Assembly (NCBI RefSeq): GCF_014805625.2 | Contig: NW_023998415.1 | Location: 12,379,043 to 12,443,042, forward strand | From: Glossina fuscipes | Lineage: Eukaryota; Arthropoda; Insecta; Diptera; Glossinidae | Reading direction: 5' to 3' | Length of the DNA stretch: 64,000 bases | Part shown: piece after piece, positions 24,508 through 36,260 of the stretch | Numbering within the stretch: the first letter of the stretch is position 1 | Layout of the letters: the number at the start of each line of letters is the position of its first letter | The notes under the pieces: generated by a model | Seen by the model: only the letters and a program-made list of their open reading frames with translations | What the model was told of the DNA's origin: nothing | The model's database searches: none | Position numbers and translations under genes: made by a program

Positions 24508-24561
24508 GCAAAAAAATACGAATACACCCATACACCCCCATCCACATACATACATCCTCAT

Positions 24562-24591
<30 letters not shown>
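24562..24591. repeat. (CA)n microsatellite
   Basis: About 15 CA units in a dysc intron. A matching (GT)n lies at about 40249-40274, next to the candidate exon at 40316. Confidence 0.85.
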
Positions 24592-24595
<4 letters not shown>

Positions 24596-25388
24596 CTAAA
24601 CATGAAAATAAATGTAATAAAACAATGGGAACATAAAAAAAGAAGAAATAGAAAAAACAAAAAAAAAAAAAAGATGATAAAAAATAAGGAAATCAAGAAG
24701 AGTTTATAAATTATTTAACTGCAAGTCACTCTATAAATCTTATCTCTTCATAGTTAATTATGAGATAAACCGTTTAGTTAAGATATAATGCAATTGAAAT
24801 GAAATAAACTAATTGAACTAATTGAATAAATTTGTCAACTTAAAGGTACACAGGAAGTATTTCTTAAGGGGTTTGACTAACTAAATCTTTACGCTCAGGT
24901 ACAAATCTAAGGCAAATTTCTAAGTTTTCATTATTTTACTATGTATTAAGTGCGAATTACTTTCAAAAATATTTAAAATTTTTTTTTTCCTTCTCTCTCT
25001 CTCTCTCTCTTTCTCTCTCGCTCCTCTCTTTCTCGCTCTATCTTTTTTTTTTTCATCTAAATTAACTATATATTACTAAAAAGTATTTAACAACTTCTAT
25101 AAAAAAAAAATAGTTTTCTATTATATAATTTGTTTTTAAAATGTGATTTCCTTCAAAGAGAGAAAAAAAATTTCTAATTTCTTTATTCAAATCTTTTACT
25201 AAAGAGTACTTCTAATGGCGGATGTTTATGTTTTTCATGTACGATGATTATTATGTTTACTTATTTTACTTTATTTAAATTATAACGAAATATCCAACCT
25301 ATGGATAAGTTAGGTAATTAATTTCTTAATAAAATAACTTAGAGGAAAAGAAATACGCAGGCTTTTACGCAATAAATCAAACACTTAC

Positions 25389-25394
25389 CTGTTC
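25389..25394 (-). CDS. dysc: candidate 6-nt dysc microexon (Glu-Gln)
   Basis: The minus strand reads CAAATAG|GAACAG|GTAAGTGT: a textbook donor only 6 nt after a possible acceptor. The six bases encode Glu-Gln in phase 0, matching the phase of both neighbouring exons. Upstream of the acceptor there is no AG dinucleotide on the minus strand for about 174 nt (to 25571), with a C/T-rich stretch around 25415-25455. Long AG-exclusion zones are typical of regulated acceptors with distant branch points. No longer exon fits, because there is no other AG to start it. The alternative is an orphan consensus donor with no exon. Confidence 0.45.
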
Positions 25395-26759
25395 CTATTT
25401 GATCCGTATTATCCCCAGTCATATCCAGGGAAAGACATGAAAAGAAAGGGAGTAACATATAAATTTATTTAAAGTATTCATCAAATTATATACGAAGTAG
25501 ATCATGTGATTAGAAGAAGATGAAGAAAGAATGACAGCATTTTTAGAAATCATGTGTAAGAGAAAGATTCCTTATGAAGCTTATAAATAAACTTTAGTTC
25601 GATCGTAAGTACTATTTCAAGTCATTTTCCATTGTTGCAGGATTTGCGATATCTTGCGTTGGATCTCAAGTGAGAATATGCGAAATTATCGAGAGACTCG
25701 TAATTGTAATTGTGTTTATTTAGGTATGGGCTACACGATCGCTATTTATAAACTGCAAAGTAGAAAATTTAATTGACAATGTACATGAGAAAATATGCCA
25801 AACATTTCCCGGTTGCTTTGCTTACACGCTTTTAAGTTATGCGTATTTTTCTTGTAGGGTAAAAATTGATTAACACCAGTCTTAGGTAAGGGAAAGAAAG
25901 GTTTTTTTTTTTTTTTCGCTTATACCGGTTATAAGATCTTCTCTTTTGGGTATCGTTTCGTATCCTGTATACATCTAACGTACATAATGCACATTTACAT
26001 TTTAGATTCCATATGTGTTTCCTGTAAATCCAATTAAATCTAAAAAGCTTGTCTAAGCTACGAAGCAGTATTCTAATACTCTAGTATCAGAGATGATTTA
26101 TCCGAGATTTTGCATGGGCCTAGGAATTCGTCTTTTTGCAAATATGCTAATTTTGTCTGATTTTAAAGATATTCCGATAAGTAGGGCCTCTATACGGAGA
26201 AATAAAAAAATTCTATTTGGGGTAGCATTTAAATTTCTTCAGGTGATTGCAGTCGTTTGATGATCAAGCCTTGGATAATATCCTAGTGCTCGATATAAGT
26301 CATAATTTTTTCATCACCAAATTGACATGACTTGTATTATCAGCATGTGGATGATCAGTATTAAGTGATAAAACAAGATGATCATGTTATAAATTTCGAA
26401 TAATTTCCATCACTATTATAATTAGAGTAGAATCATTTTCGTTGTAAAATTTACTCGTAAAACCGCTCCAAACCATTTTATGTCCTACATAATCCGAAAT
26501 TTGCTCAAAAAAGAGCAATTAGTTTGATTTAAACTCAGGAAGGAGATATCTGGATCTTCCAAATGATGTGTTGATATAAAGAATACGTTTTAAAGTTAAC
26601 AGGAGATCACAGCCACGCCACCTGATGATGCAACCCTAAGTGGAAATGACACATTCTGACAATCTATGCATGCTAATCGGACGTGTAGTAGTCCGGTTAT
26701 AGTGTCATCAATAGTAACGCGAGTTTTTATCCAGTAGCAAAGTGAACAAGCCTTAGACG

Positions 26760-26940
26760 CGCTTTCAGATTAGTCATGAAGGCGTAGATGATGAATATGT
26801 TGGGCATTTGAAATTTGTGCTAAGTGAAGATGCATTCCAATTAGTGGAAATTCATATGTCCAAAGCATCAATTCATCGCATTCTCAGCGAGGTTTGTTCA
26901 TGCTTCGTTTCGATGACTTAAAACTGGATAGAAAAATTTC
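26760..26940 (+). pseudogene. possible mariner transposase fragment (DNA-binding region)
   Basis: A short reading frame gives VLSEDAFQLVEIHMSKASIH then RILSEV, resembling the second helix-turn-helix of mariner-type transposases (MSKASIHRIL pattern). Frames are broken on both sides and no catalytic motif follows within the next few hundred bases. Confidence 0.4.
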
Positions 26941-28759
26941 TACTTATAACTAACTGCTCCAGCTATGATTTAAAACCAACGATTACAACAAAGTATTTAC
27001 AATTTATTTAAATGTCAAAGGACAATGAAATACGTAGTGTACGTACACTTAACTTACACTTTAACGTACACTTTAGTGGATCCAAAAAAAAAATGTAAAA
27101 GGGAAAGAAAGAAAAGTGTTGCGAATGATTTCATTTTATTTTATATAAAACCAGAGTTTAGTGACGGGCGTTTTCAAATCTTCCTGCTGACTTATGGAAC
27201 ACACTTTGTAATTGTATATTAGGGAAATTGGGTGATCAGCTACTCGTGTGTTCAAAGTCTTTAACGAAAGCAAAAAGATAAAGACGTAAAGTCAACTTAA
27301 TATGCACCCTTGGTTCACCAGGTAAATCGGCTTTGACATCTAATGAATTCTTTTTTTACAAACACTTTACATATACATAGAATGGAAATTGATATAAGCG
27401 CATGCACAAGAAAACGAAAAATTCTACAAAAGCCAATTAAAAGATTTCCAAAACTAAATATTTTATTTATTTATTTATTTTTTTTTTGTTATTTTAAATC
27501 AATCAAGTTTATAATAACATAAGTGCTTTAAGAATCATTCTCATCGAAAAATTTTCCAATACTTTTTGCTTTGGATACGTTTGGGTAAACTGACGAGATC
27601 AACTCTGCGTAGTTTGGAAATTGGTTTTTGGGTCTGCTTAAATTTTGTTTTTTTTTTTTTTTTTTTGTATGAAATGCATGAATATGTACAGTGAGAGCGA
27701 ATTAGGAACCTTTCACCTTACATATTTCTTCAAACTATGGCATATGTATGTTGAACGTAGAACAGATATGCGTTTAACATAATACCAAGAAGTGAATATA
27801 AAATCGTAGGTCAGTTTAGTTTGATTGAAGCTCAGATGGAAAGCAATGCACAAGTTCAGCCTTAATTCTTATATGTTACATGATAGGATATGATTTACAT
27901 TAACTAAATAATAACATTTTTCGAATCAGTTAAAGAGAGAAATCATTTCAACTTCTACTTCTCTACGAAACTCATGCTTCCATTTTCATAAACAAATAAA
28001 ATTTTTATAACAAATACAACTAAAGTTAAGTTAAATGAAAAGACAAACACAAAATTGTAATCGACAAGTGAGCAGCGAAATAACGTTAACAACAATCGAC
28101 TGAATGGTGCGATAAGATTTCATTTAACACTCTTAACACGTTCACGTGACCGGGAAGATTTTCCAGGGTTTTGAGAAACTTTTCCATAATCAAAAGTCTC
28201 CCATTCCAAGCCAACTGTTATTCAGTTATTTAATTTGAGCGGGATGAACGTACGTGCATTGACTGAAAAGCTTGCACTCTCAACAAGAAGATAACAACGC
28301 TTGTTCCCAAAGGTTGGGGAATATTTTTGCGTATGCCTTGATAACTACTTACACTACTTACAGTAATTGAAAATTGAAAAAATTGAGTACCGGGCTGTCG
28401 TTAACTATTTTATCTTTAAAACATGTATGAGTCTATGCAGATAAGAGGTGAGCTGGGCGCTATATACGTGGATCATTCACGACGGGGAAACATTGGGGGC
28501 TCGAATTAAGGCGTGGTTATGTCAGATTGGCTGACGATGCACATTCGGGATGACGAAAAATTATGAGGCTGGAGACCTAATATGAAAAAATCGAAACGAC
28601 TTCTTTGCTCACATACTGAAGCAATTTTTATCAATATTTAGAAACGAGAAAGTTGACTGAACGTTGGTTTCCACCTTCACAAACGATAGAATAAAAACAC
28701 CCAGGCGCAAGTCGATCCCTATGATAAGAACATTATATAGATGGCAGGTCTATTTGTTG

Positions 28760-28920
28760 CCATACACACCATGTTTTCTAAATCTAACTTGAAGCAACGA
28801 TTATTTTTGGGTAATAAATTTGAAAAGGACGCTCGCTCATGTGATAAGATCGTTATGGAAATTGAAGCGTATTTTAAGAGTTTTAACAAACTTTTTTACG
28901 TACGTTAGGAAACGTTTAGG
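28760..28920 (+). pseudogene. mariner transposase C-terminal fragment
   Basis: The translation MFSKSNLKQRLFLGNKFEKD, then KIVMEIEAYFKSFNKLFY, fits the C-terminal segment of mariner transposases (a NLK..L.G.KF motif followed by EAYF). The frame breaks just after. It appears isolated from any N-terminal part. Confidence 0.6.
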
Positions 28921-31849
28921 TTGATTGTATCATTTTTGAAGAAGAAATTATCTTGGATTCATGGCTATTCCGACAAACCTCGTAAGCTGTACACAAGATA
29001 ATGTTTTAGTCGCAGATAATATTTGCTTCTTGCTGTTAAAATACCACTTGTTTTAGAAGCAAAACAAAAAAACAGAAAAGAAACAGCGTTCAAGGATACA
29101 CGGCTGCGGCACAGTTGCAATTACGGTGCGTGCATGGCGTTCCAATTGCCATCTAATCAGTGTTTCACTCAATGACAATCTACTGATTTTCTTCATTGAA
29201 AAAGCAATCAAGTCAAAAGATTCTTCGAAGCGAAGGGAAATACTATGGGAACTAACTATTTATTAAACCCGATAATCCTCATCAGAATGGAGAGGAAAGA
29301 GGCCCGTTTTTACGAAATTTATTGTATCATTTATTGCAATAAGCATTTAAAGGATCATCACGTATTTGCTAATACACTCGATATGTCGAATAACGATGCT
29401 TGATATGTAAATGTAATGGATGATGGCAGTGATTTTCGGGAAAAAAACGATATGAAAAACACAATGTATATGAATAGAAAAAGATGTAAGCTAATCGAGC
29501 ATCGTATATATTTCGATGGACGATTTTGGAAGTCTAAGTTTTCCTCAGTACTAAGCTAGCAAAGGGAAAAGTCGTTTAGTAGATACGCCTAAATCTTTTA
29601 ATATATAAATAATTGTTTGAAAAGAGATATGTCTGCGACTCGACAAAAAAAAAAAAAAAAAAAAATTAAATTCGTTAAATGCCGAATTTTTGGTACAAGT
29701 CAAGTCAACTGTTTTATGTTATACAAAATTTAGAATGTTATTTACGCGTGTATTTGCAAGTTACGCATGATGGTGTTTTTTACTTTTTCTTGTTATAGCC
29801 ATAATAAGTATTCGTATGCTATTTTAGAACGATAAGCTTTGCATTTGAATTTGTAGTTTTTACATTTTATTAGCATACTTTCAGGCGAATCGCTTTCTTT
29901 TTCAGACTTAAACCCTAGGTAAAAGTGTGTATGACAGGAAATCTCTATCTTTATTTTCGCAACGGTAAACGTTCTAGTAATAGGCGACATGTAGGCAAAT
30001 GTAGATGAATGGAAAGCATATCTCGTATGCTTATATCTGTCCGTGGTGGGGGGAAAAAAGAAAGCAAAAAGAGAAGAAATGGCAAATAAATTACATTTGT
30101 CTAACGTTATGGTATTTAATTATAAATAATAGCGAAAATCTGCTCACTTGATGATCGTATATCGTTTCTTCAACGTACAATTTGTTATACCAGAGAAAAT
30201 CTAAGCACATAAAGATATCGTCAAATGCTTTAAAATAAAAAGTGATGAAATCCCAGGAAATTTCGATATTTCTGTTATCAATAACAGTGGAAGAGCTCTA
30301 GCTCTAGTGTACGAAAATGAATAGGAGATCGTTTTTGTTTTTTTTTTTTTTAAAAAGAAATGACATTTTTTGAAATATTTTTAGCAACTTTTGGAAAAGG
30401 CAAAGTGTTAATTCTTGATTTTAAAATTTACGCGAGACCAGAAATAAAAAATAGTTAAAAAGAATTTGTTAAACTGTGAAGAATTTGGCCATGAAATAGC
30501 CTGAAAAGAAAAACAAATTGGGGAGTAGTTGTGAAAATGGGTGATTGCATTGACACGTACACAAAAGGCTATTGAAAAATTCAAATTATCGTCACGCTTG
30601 CTCACAGTTATACCGCTAATAATAAAATATTTTATTCTTAATAATGTGAATGAACTTAATTATCTTAAAGTAGAAGAATCCTTGAGAAGCGAACAAAATG
30701 CGTATCCAAGTCTTCAAAATTTTTGAGAGTTTAAAAGAGAGAATACGTGAGCATCCAAATAGATCAAGTTCGCCGGAGTATTTTGGGAAAAGGATAACGC
30801 TTAACTCCAATTAACATGAAATATGACAGCTGGACAAGAAATGATTAAATTTGCTAATGAATGGTAAACGGGTCTCTCAAACAAGAGTAGCAAAATTCAT
30901 AAAATAGCCATTATTCGTGTCATAGGTAGTTTGTTAAATAAATTTCAAAAAAAGAAAAAAATCAACGTTCTGGAGTTAAACGTATACAACATATGCATGT
31001 AAGGCGTAAAAATAATTTGACCGAATAGAAAAGAAAAAAAATTAGGTTAAAGTGTAACCGAAAATTGAATTTAGTTATTATTAACACGAATGTACATTCG
31101 GCGTTTATTTAAATTGTTGAGTTAAATCTTATTGCATGTTAATTAATATAATTATTTATTCGATAGCTTAATTCGTATTAATAATTTTTAATTCATATTA
31201 TTTAATATAATGATTATAATGTTCATTAACTAATTTGTTATGTATTATACTGGCTGGATGGAGATAAGTTTACTCATACACTACACTTCCACTCACAAAC
31301 ATCTAACATTATAAAAATTACATATAGGGCATATTTCTGTTGTTGAACCCCCCAAGGTCTGCGAGCTAGTGCAAAGTTTATTATGCGCCTTTAAGGTATG
31401 CTACACTAGCATTTATTTTGGGTGCTTGCTTTGTCATTCTCATTGTTTACATTCGGCAACAAGTCTATTCAAGGTTACATGATATGACGTAAAACTTAGT
31501 TAAACGTTCATGAGGCAAAGGCATATACAATTCTCTGTTTTTTGTGTGAATATGCGCTATAGTACACATATAATGTATACTCAAAAAAAACAAAGATTAG
31601 GTAGCAAATACAACTTGTTGTCCATATCCATCGTGGATACTAATTTATATTGACGACTTCTTAATTTTATATATGCCAAATGCTTGATATTAATTTCATT
31701 GTAAAAATTTTACAATTAAAATACGTAAACGCACACTTTAATGGGCCAGGGCGAATTATTAAATACCCGACATTACCTTACAGCTATTGGCCATAACGAC
31801 TTTTCAATATAAAGCGTTATATATGAAATAGTCGAAAATAGGGTTCAAT

Positions 31850-32080
31850 GTTAACCATTTTCAAGAACGTTCGTCTTTTGGCCAAAAAGCACGCCAGTAT
31901 TCCAAATTTCATCAAAATATCACACCAAAATAGATGGACAGAGATCAGACGGCCATAGCGACAGACAGGCTTAGATCGATTTAGAAAATGATTCTGAATC
32001 GATTGATATAATGAAAGCTGGGCCCACGCTAACGCTCTTCTGGGTGTTACATACGTACGCACTAACTTAATATATTTTGT
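31850..32080 (-). mobile_element. dispersed repeat A, inverted copy
   Basis: TCGTCTTTTGGCCAAAAAGC, AGATGGACAGAGATCAGACG, GACAGACAGGCTTAGATCGA, and AATGATTCTGAATCGATTGA on plus. It explains the minus-strand open frame at 31817-32170, which is not a gene. Confidence 0.55.
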
Positions 32081-32603
32081 AAAATAACTAGTGTAGGGTA
32101 TAATTAGATCATAATAGTAATTTAAGATAAAAAGAATTAACTGTACCAAATTTCGACCATCTCGACCCACTGTTTGGATTCTATTTTATGTTGGAATTTT
32201 AATGAAAATTTTGGTTTCTTATAACAGAAAATAGTTTTAGAAAATAGTAGAAATAGTTTTACTATTTTATGATGAAAATTGATCCATAATAGCTGTTTGA
32301 TATATTAATAAACTGTGCTGAATTTTTGAACCTCTTGAGCGTAAACACTCTTATGGAAAGTAACCCTTTATTTGCAAGGAGGTCTAATTTTTTATATACA
32401 CTTCTATAATAGTAAGTACAACACAGAGTAGCATTTTTGTATTCTATGGGAAAAATAAGAATTTCATTGGACGATGGGATGCAGGGTATTAAATAGCGGC
32501 CTAGCCCGATTGTAATGTTTTCACTCGTTTTAGTTTTAGTTATGTCAGGTTGTCTAATAATCTACCTAGCTGTAGTTGACTAATTTTATAAAGATATCCT
32601 TAA

Positions 32604-32734
32604 CCAGTTAGCTCGTACTGACGAGTATACTTTTTAGGGTGAGACGGCATTATTTCACCGTATATTTGTATACTCAATGTTTGAAACGAAATTGACGTCT
32701 CAAATTTCCCAAAAAGCTTGCGACAACTAACTGG
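32604..32734. mobile_element. piggyBac-type MITE, 131 bp
   Basis: It starts CCAGTTAG and ends CTAACTGG, perfect 8-bp inverted termini, and is flanked on both sides by TTAA (32600-32603 and 32735-32738), the target duplication specific to piggyBac elements. A subterminal GACGAGTATAC is seen near the left end and GTATACTC occurs internally, resembling the ends of other piggyBac-like elements. It is too short to encode a transposase, so it is non-autonomous. Confidence 0.75.
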
Positions 32735-35700
32735 TTAATTATCGTTGACTATTTTAGAGATTGGTGCGATGTACATTAGTAGTGGCTCTCACGGCCCTTT
32801 GAAAAAGCATAGATCGAGTGTGACAAATGTATGGAAAATTTGCATACGATCGAGATTGAATAATTCCCAGGAAGGGACAGATAGATGAATGGAAAAGTCG
32901 AAAAAACTTCCAAAACATCCAAAAAAAACTATAAAGAAATATGTGAAAAAAATGCACAACAATTAAAAAAAATATATGGTTTCGTTTTTCTGTTTTTATA
33001 AGTCTCGCGTTTATTGCAAAATTTTCGTATGCGGATATCACAAATTTGGGCTGAAACTTTCGTTTTTACGAGCAAACTGAGAATAATTTGTCAATTGCAA
33101 CTTTAAGCGCTGTTGCACTAATTAGTCCTACCTTACGATCTTTATGCTAATTTCTTAACTTTAAAAGAATTAATTGCAATTTTATTGTTATATAAAGAAA
33201 TTGTATTAACGCGTAAACTTAAACGAATCCTTTAATATTCTGTGCCATGATTATTAGATTTAACGAGAAATTCTTTCACTTATTTTATTAGTCGGTCATG
33301 ATAATTTTTATGAAATGATTTCATACATTTCACGAGCTCTGTACATTTTCTAAATAGTAAAATATGTAATCAAAGAACTTAAGCAAGTCACATTGTGCCT
33401 ATTTCCCCTGTTCCATGTGACTATGGATTTCACATACATATATCGTTGCAGTGATCAACCGAGATTCTTATTTCCTATCTTTTAATGGCAAGAGATGAAG
33501 TTGCTTTCTGGAAAAAAATATTCTCTTTAAGCAAAAGGTAAATTCCTCTGAAATAATTTAGTCAACGGAATAGCATCTAAGTTCGTAACCTCAAATTTTG
33601 CAACCGTTTGCAACTGTGCATTTGATGGACTAAAAGTTGATTTTCCCAAAACGCTAACATTCGATTACATTTTGATAACAAACATGATCAACATAAAATT
33701 TAGACTGTAATGGGAAAAATGTAGAAAGGAAAACCGTTCTTTTTAAATTTACGTAGAACTGACTTTTCTTATATTTTTACTTTTATACTATCGTATAAAG
33801 TATTTGCTTAACGCATGAAACACGAAGGTTTCCTTAAAGCATGAAACTCAGAGTACAAGTCATCAACGAGACCAGAGCAATTGGATGTCTTGGATAAACG
33901 ACTTTATAGATAAACGACGCTTTTCTTACATCTTATAAGCGTAGGATGGAACAATGTCATTTACAGGCGGTTCAAAGATTTTGAAAACCGAGATGACAGA
34001 ATTTTCTTTTCACTAAAGTTGAATGTAGTTTTCTTTTTTCTTTCCGCTGTTTGTGTACTGCGGTGAGGATCAGAAAGAAGTGAGGAAAGAGGAACAGATA
34101 GGGTGCTGATGGCCGTAGTCTAATGAGTGCGCGCGTAATCGATAAGCGTTATAACTAAGACCAAAATAAACTCTACAAGCGACTTGGGAGCCATGATTTT
34201 TACCCGTTTGTCGAGTCTACTCTTGTGGACTGAGTTGAACAAAGCTAAGATCAAGAAATCTATTCAAAGACTTTTATTGATTTACTAAGCTTAAGCCATG
34301 TAAAAATCGAAAACATGAATGGAAAGCAAGGTTTTTTGAAGACGATAAGAATGCCATTTAGACTTGGAAATTTTCAATGATTTGAGTTAATAAGAAGGCA
34401 TGTTTCGCATGCAAAACTAATTAAGAATTAGTAAGAATGACACATCACTACTTACTTTGAAAAGGTAAGTATTTTTCTTATGAATTCAAAAGTCATTGCC
34501 AAAAGTAACCTATTTGAATATTACGGTACATTTCTATCACTAATTGCGAAGTTAGTATCTACGTTACAAAGTTTTAATTGATTTACATAGACAGACCATT
34601 GCCGCAGCGCCCTTCAGCATTTGAGTGAGTTTGCAAAAAAAATATTTAGTTTTCGTTATTACTAAAAATCTTCTCATCGTCGTAATATAACATGACTTCG
34701 TATGACTTATTGTCAAATTACTCAGTGTGTTACAAACGTGACTGACATATCTGGTATATTTTTTTTTTTTTTTTCATTCTGCGCTAATAAACCAGTTAAC
34801 ATATTATGGTGTTGAATGTGTTTAAAACTGGCCGCACAAGACTTGAAGAAAATATCAAAACAAAAAAAAACAAAAAAAGTGCCGTTCATGAAATAATACA
34901 TTCACACTATACACTCACGATGTAGGGAACTAAATCAGCGTATATGTGCGTGAGTTTCATTTCATTTACGTATGCGTATGTATATGGTTCAGTTCATTTA
35001 TCTTTGATTAGTGCGTGTGCCTGTAACATGTAACAGTTGGTTTTTCTGATGTGCGGCCGGCCGAATGTAGTATGAAAATTACAACATATAATATTGTCAT
35101 GCTTAGCAGAAGATCTCAAATGTATTTTTACTATATAGCATGATCTTAAATAACCGACAAGACAGAGCGTGTAGACCGACGAATTAAGAAAAATGCGACT
35201 TAGAAGACAACAACACTACGTACAACACATGACTAATGTGTAAATGAATGTTTGCAACTAGTTTCTTATTGCAACTGTTTTGTTTTTTTTTTTTTTTTTT
35301 TGCTTTTTGCTCTGTTGACCAAGCAATAGAGATTTTTTAATGCTCACTAATTAAACAGCCGAGAGAGAGAAAAGTATGTTAAATTATTTATGCGGTTTGT
35401 TACTATCACACAATAATGTATAACGTACAATGCACAATTTCATATTCAACACATCGAGAGACGACGACGACGACGACATCTAGTTTTGTAGTTAGTTTTA
35501 AAGATATAAACAAACTTGTGTTAGAACAAAGTACAAGAGCAATCACTTCAAATATATTTCCAACTCAGGCGGAAAGACAATTTAATTAGATTCAGTACAG
35601 TACAGTTTCCAGCATATAAAATATGTAGTGACCGACTTTTCGATTAACCTTGAGCACGCGTTTCCTAATAAATGTATGAGCAAACTTGGAATTAAAAGAA

Positions 35701-36029
35701 ACTCAAGGAGTACCCTTAACAGTGTTAGCTTGTAAGTATGAATTTAATATTTCTTTCTGTATGTGATTCCTATGGATGGATTAAAATCAGAAACTTCAAC
35801 TAAATCTATCTCCTTCCGAGCAAATGTGGGCCGTGGCCTAGGTAAGTGAGTGTCGACTATTCATTAAAATTTACCGCATTATATATGTATGAAAACTGAG
35901 TAAAAGAGAACATTTTGAAAGAGAGCATGGATGGAAACGAATTTCTTAAGGTATTTATACGTTCCAGGATTTATGATAACTGTACGTTAAATTCTTGTGA
36001 TTATATGCACAGAAAGTGTTGGATTAGAC

Positions 36030-36260
36030 TTTCAGCATACTTTAGTATATGAATGGATACAGAGCCATTTCTGCACGTCTGTTGATCCGTACACCTTTGC
36101 GTCTTTCTATTCGATTTCGGTTGTTTTTTTTTTTTTTTTTTTTTTCTATTCACTTTAGATGTTCGAGATATGTTTTGGGCCCAGGACGGACGGTTTTGAA
36201 ACTGGAATTGTTTCAGATTATTAAATAATTTTCTGTTATCCATATGAAAACAGTTTATCT
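36030..36260 (+). mobile_element. dispersed repeat A, diverged copy
   Basis: TCTGTTGATCCGTACACC, a poly-T insertion, and TGTTTTGGGCCCAGGACGGA. It fits the TTTTGGCCCAAGAACGA block of the family. Confidence 0.4.

Noticed and set aside
24272..24709. Cys-, Val- and Gln-rich frames on both strands
   Set aside because: They arise from the CAA and CA repeats beside a short dysc exon.
27270..27340. P-loop-like peptide GSPGKSAL on plus with a CAG|GTAAAT donor
   Set aside because: Too short, no upstream exon, no surrounding NTPase motifs.
27308..27349. Possible 42-nt phase-0 dysc exon (NSLDVKADLPGEPR)
   Set aside because: The phase fits, but the acceptor lies in an A-run without a pyrimidine tract and the donor GTGCAT is poor; the frame also stays open past the donor. 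More likely chance or a mobile relic.
31817..32170. 117-residue minus-strand frame
   Set aside because: Overlaps an inverted repeat A copy; no protein signature.
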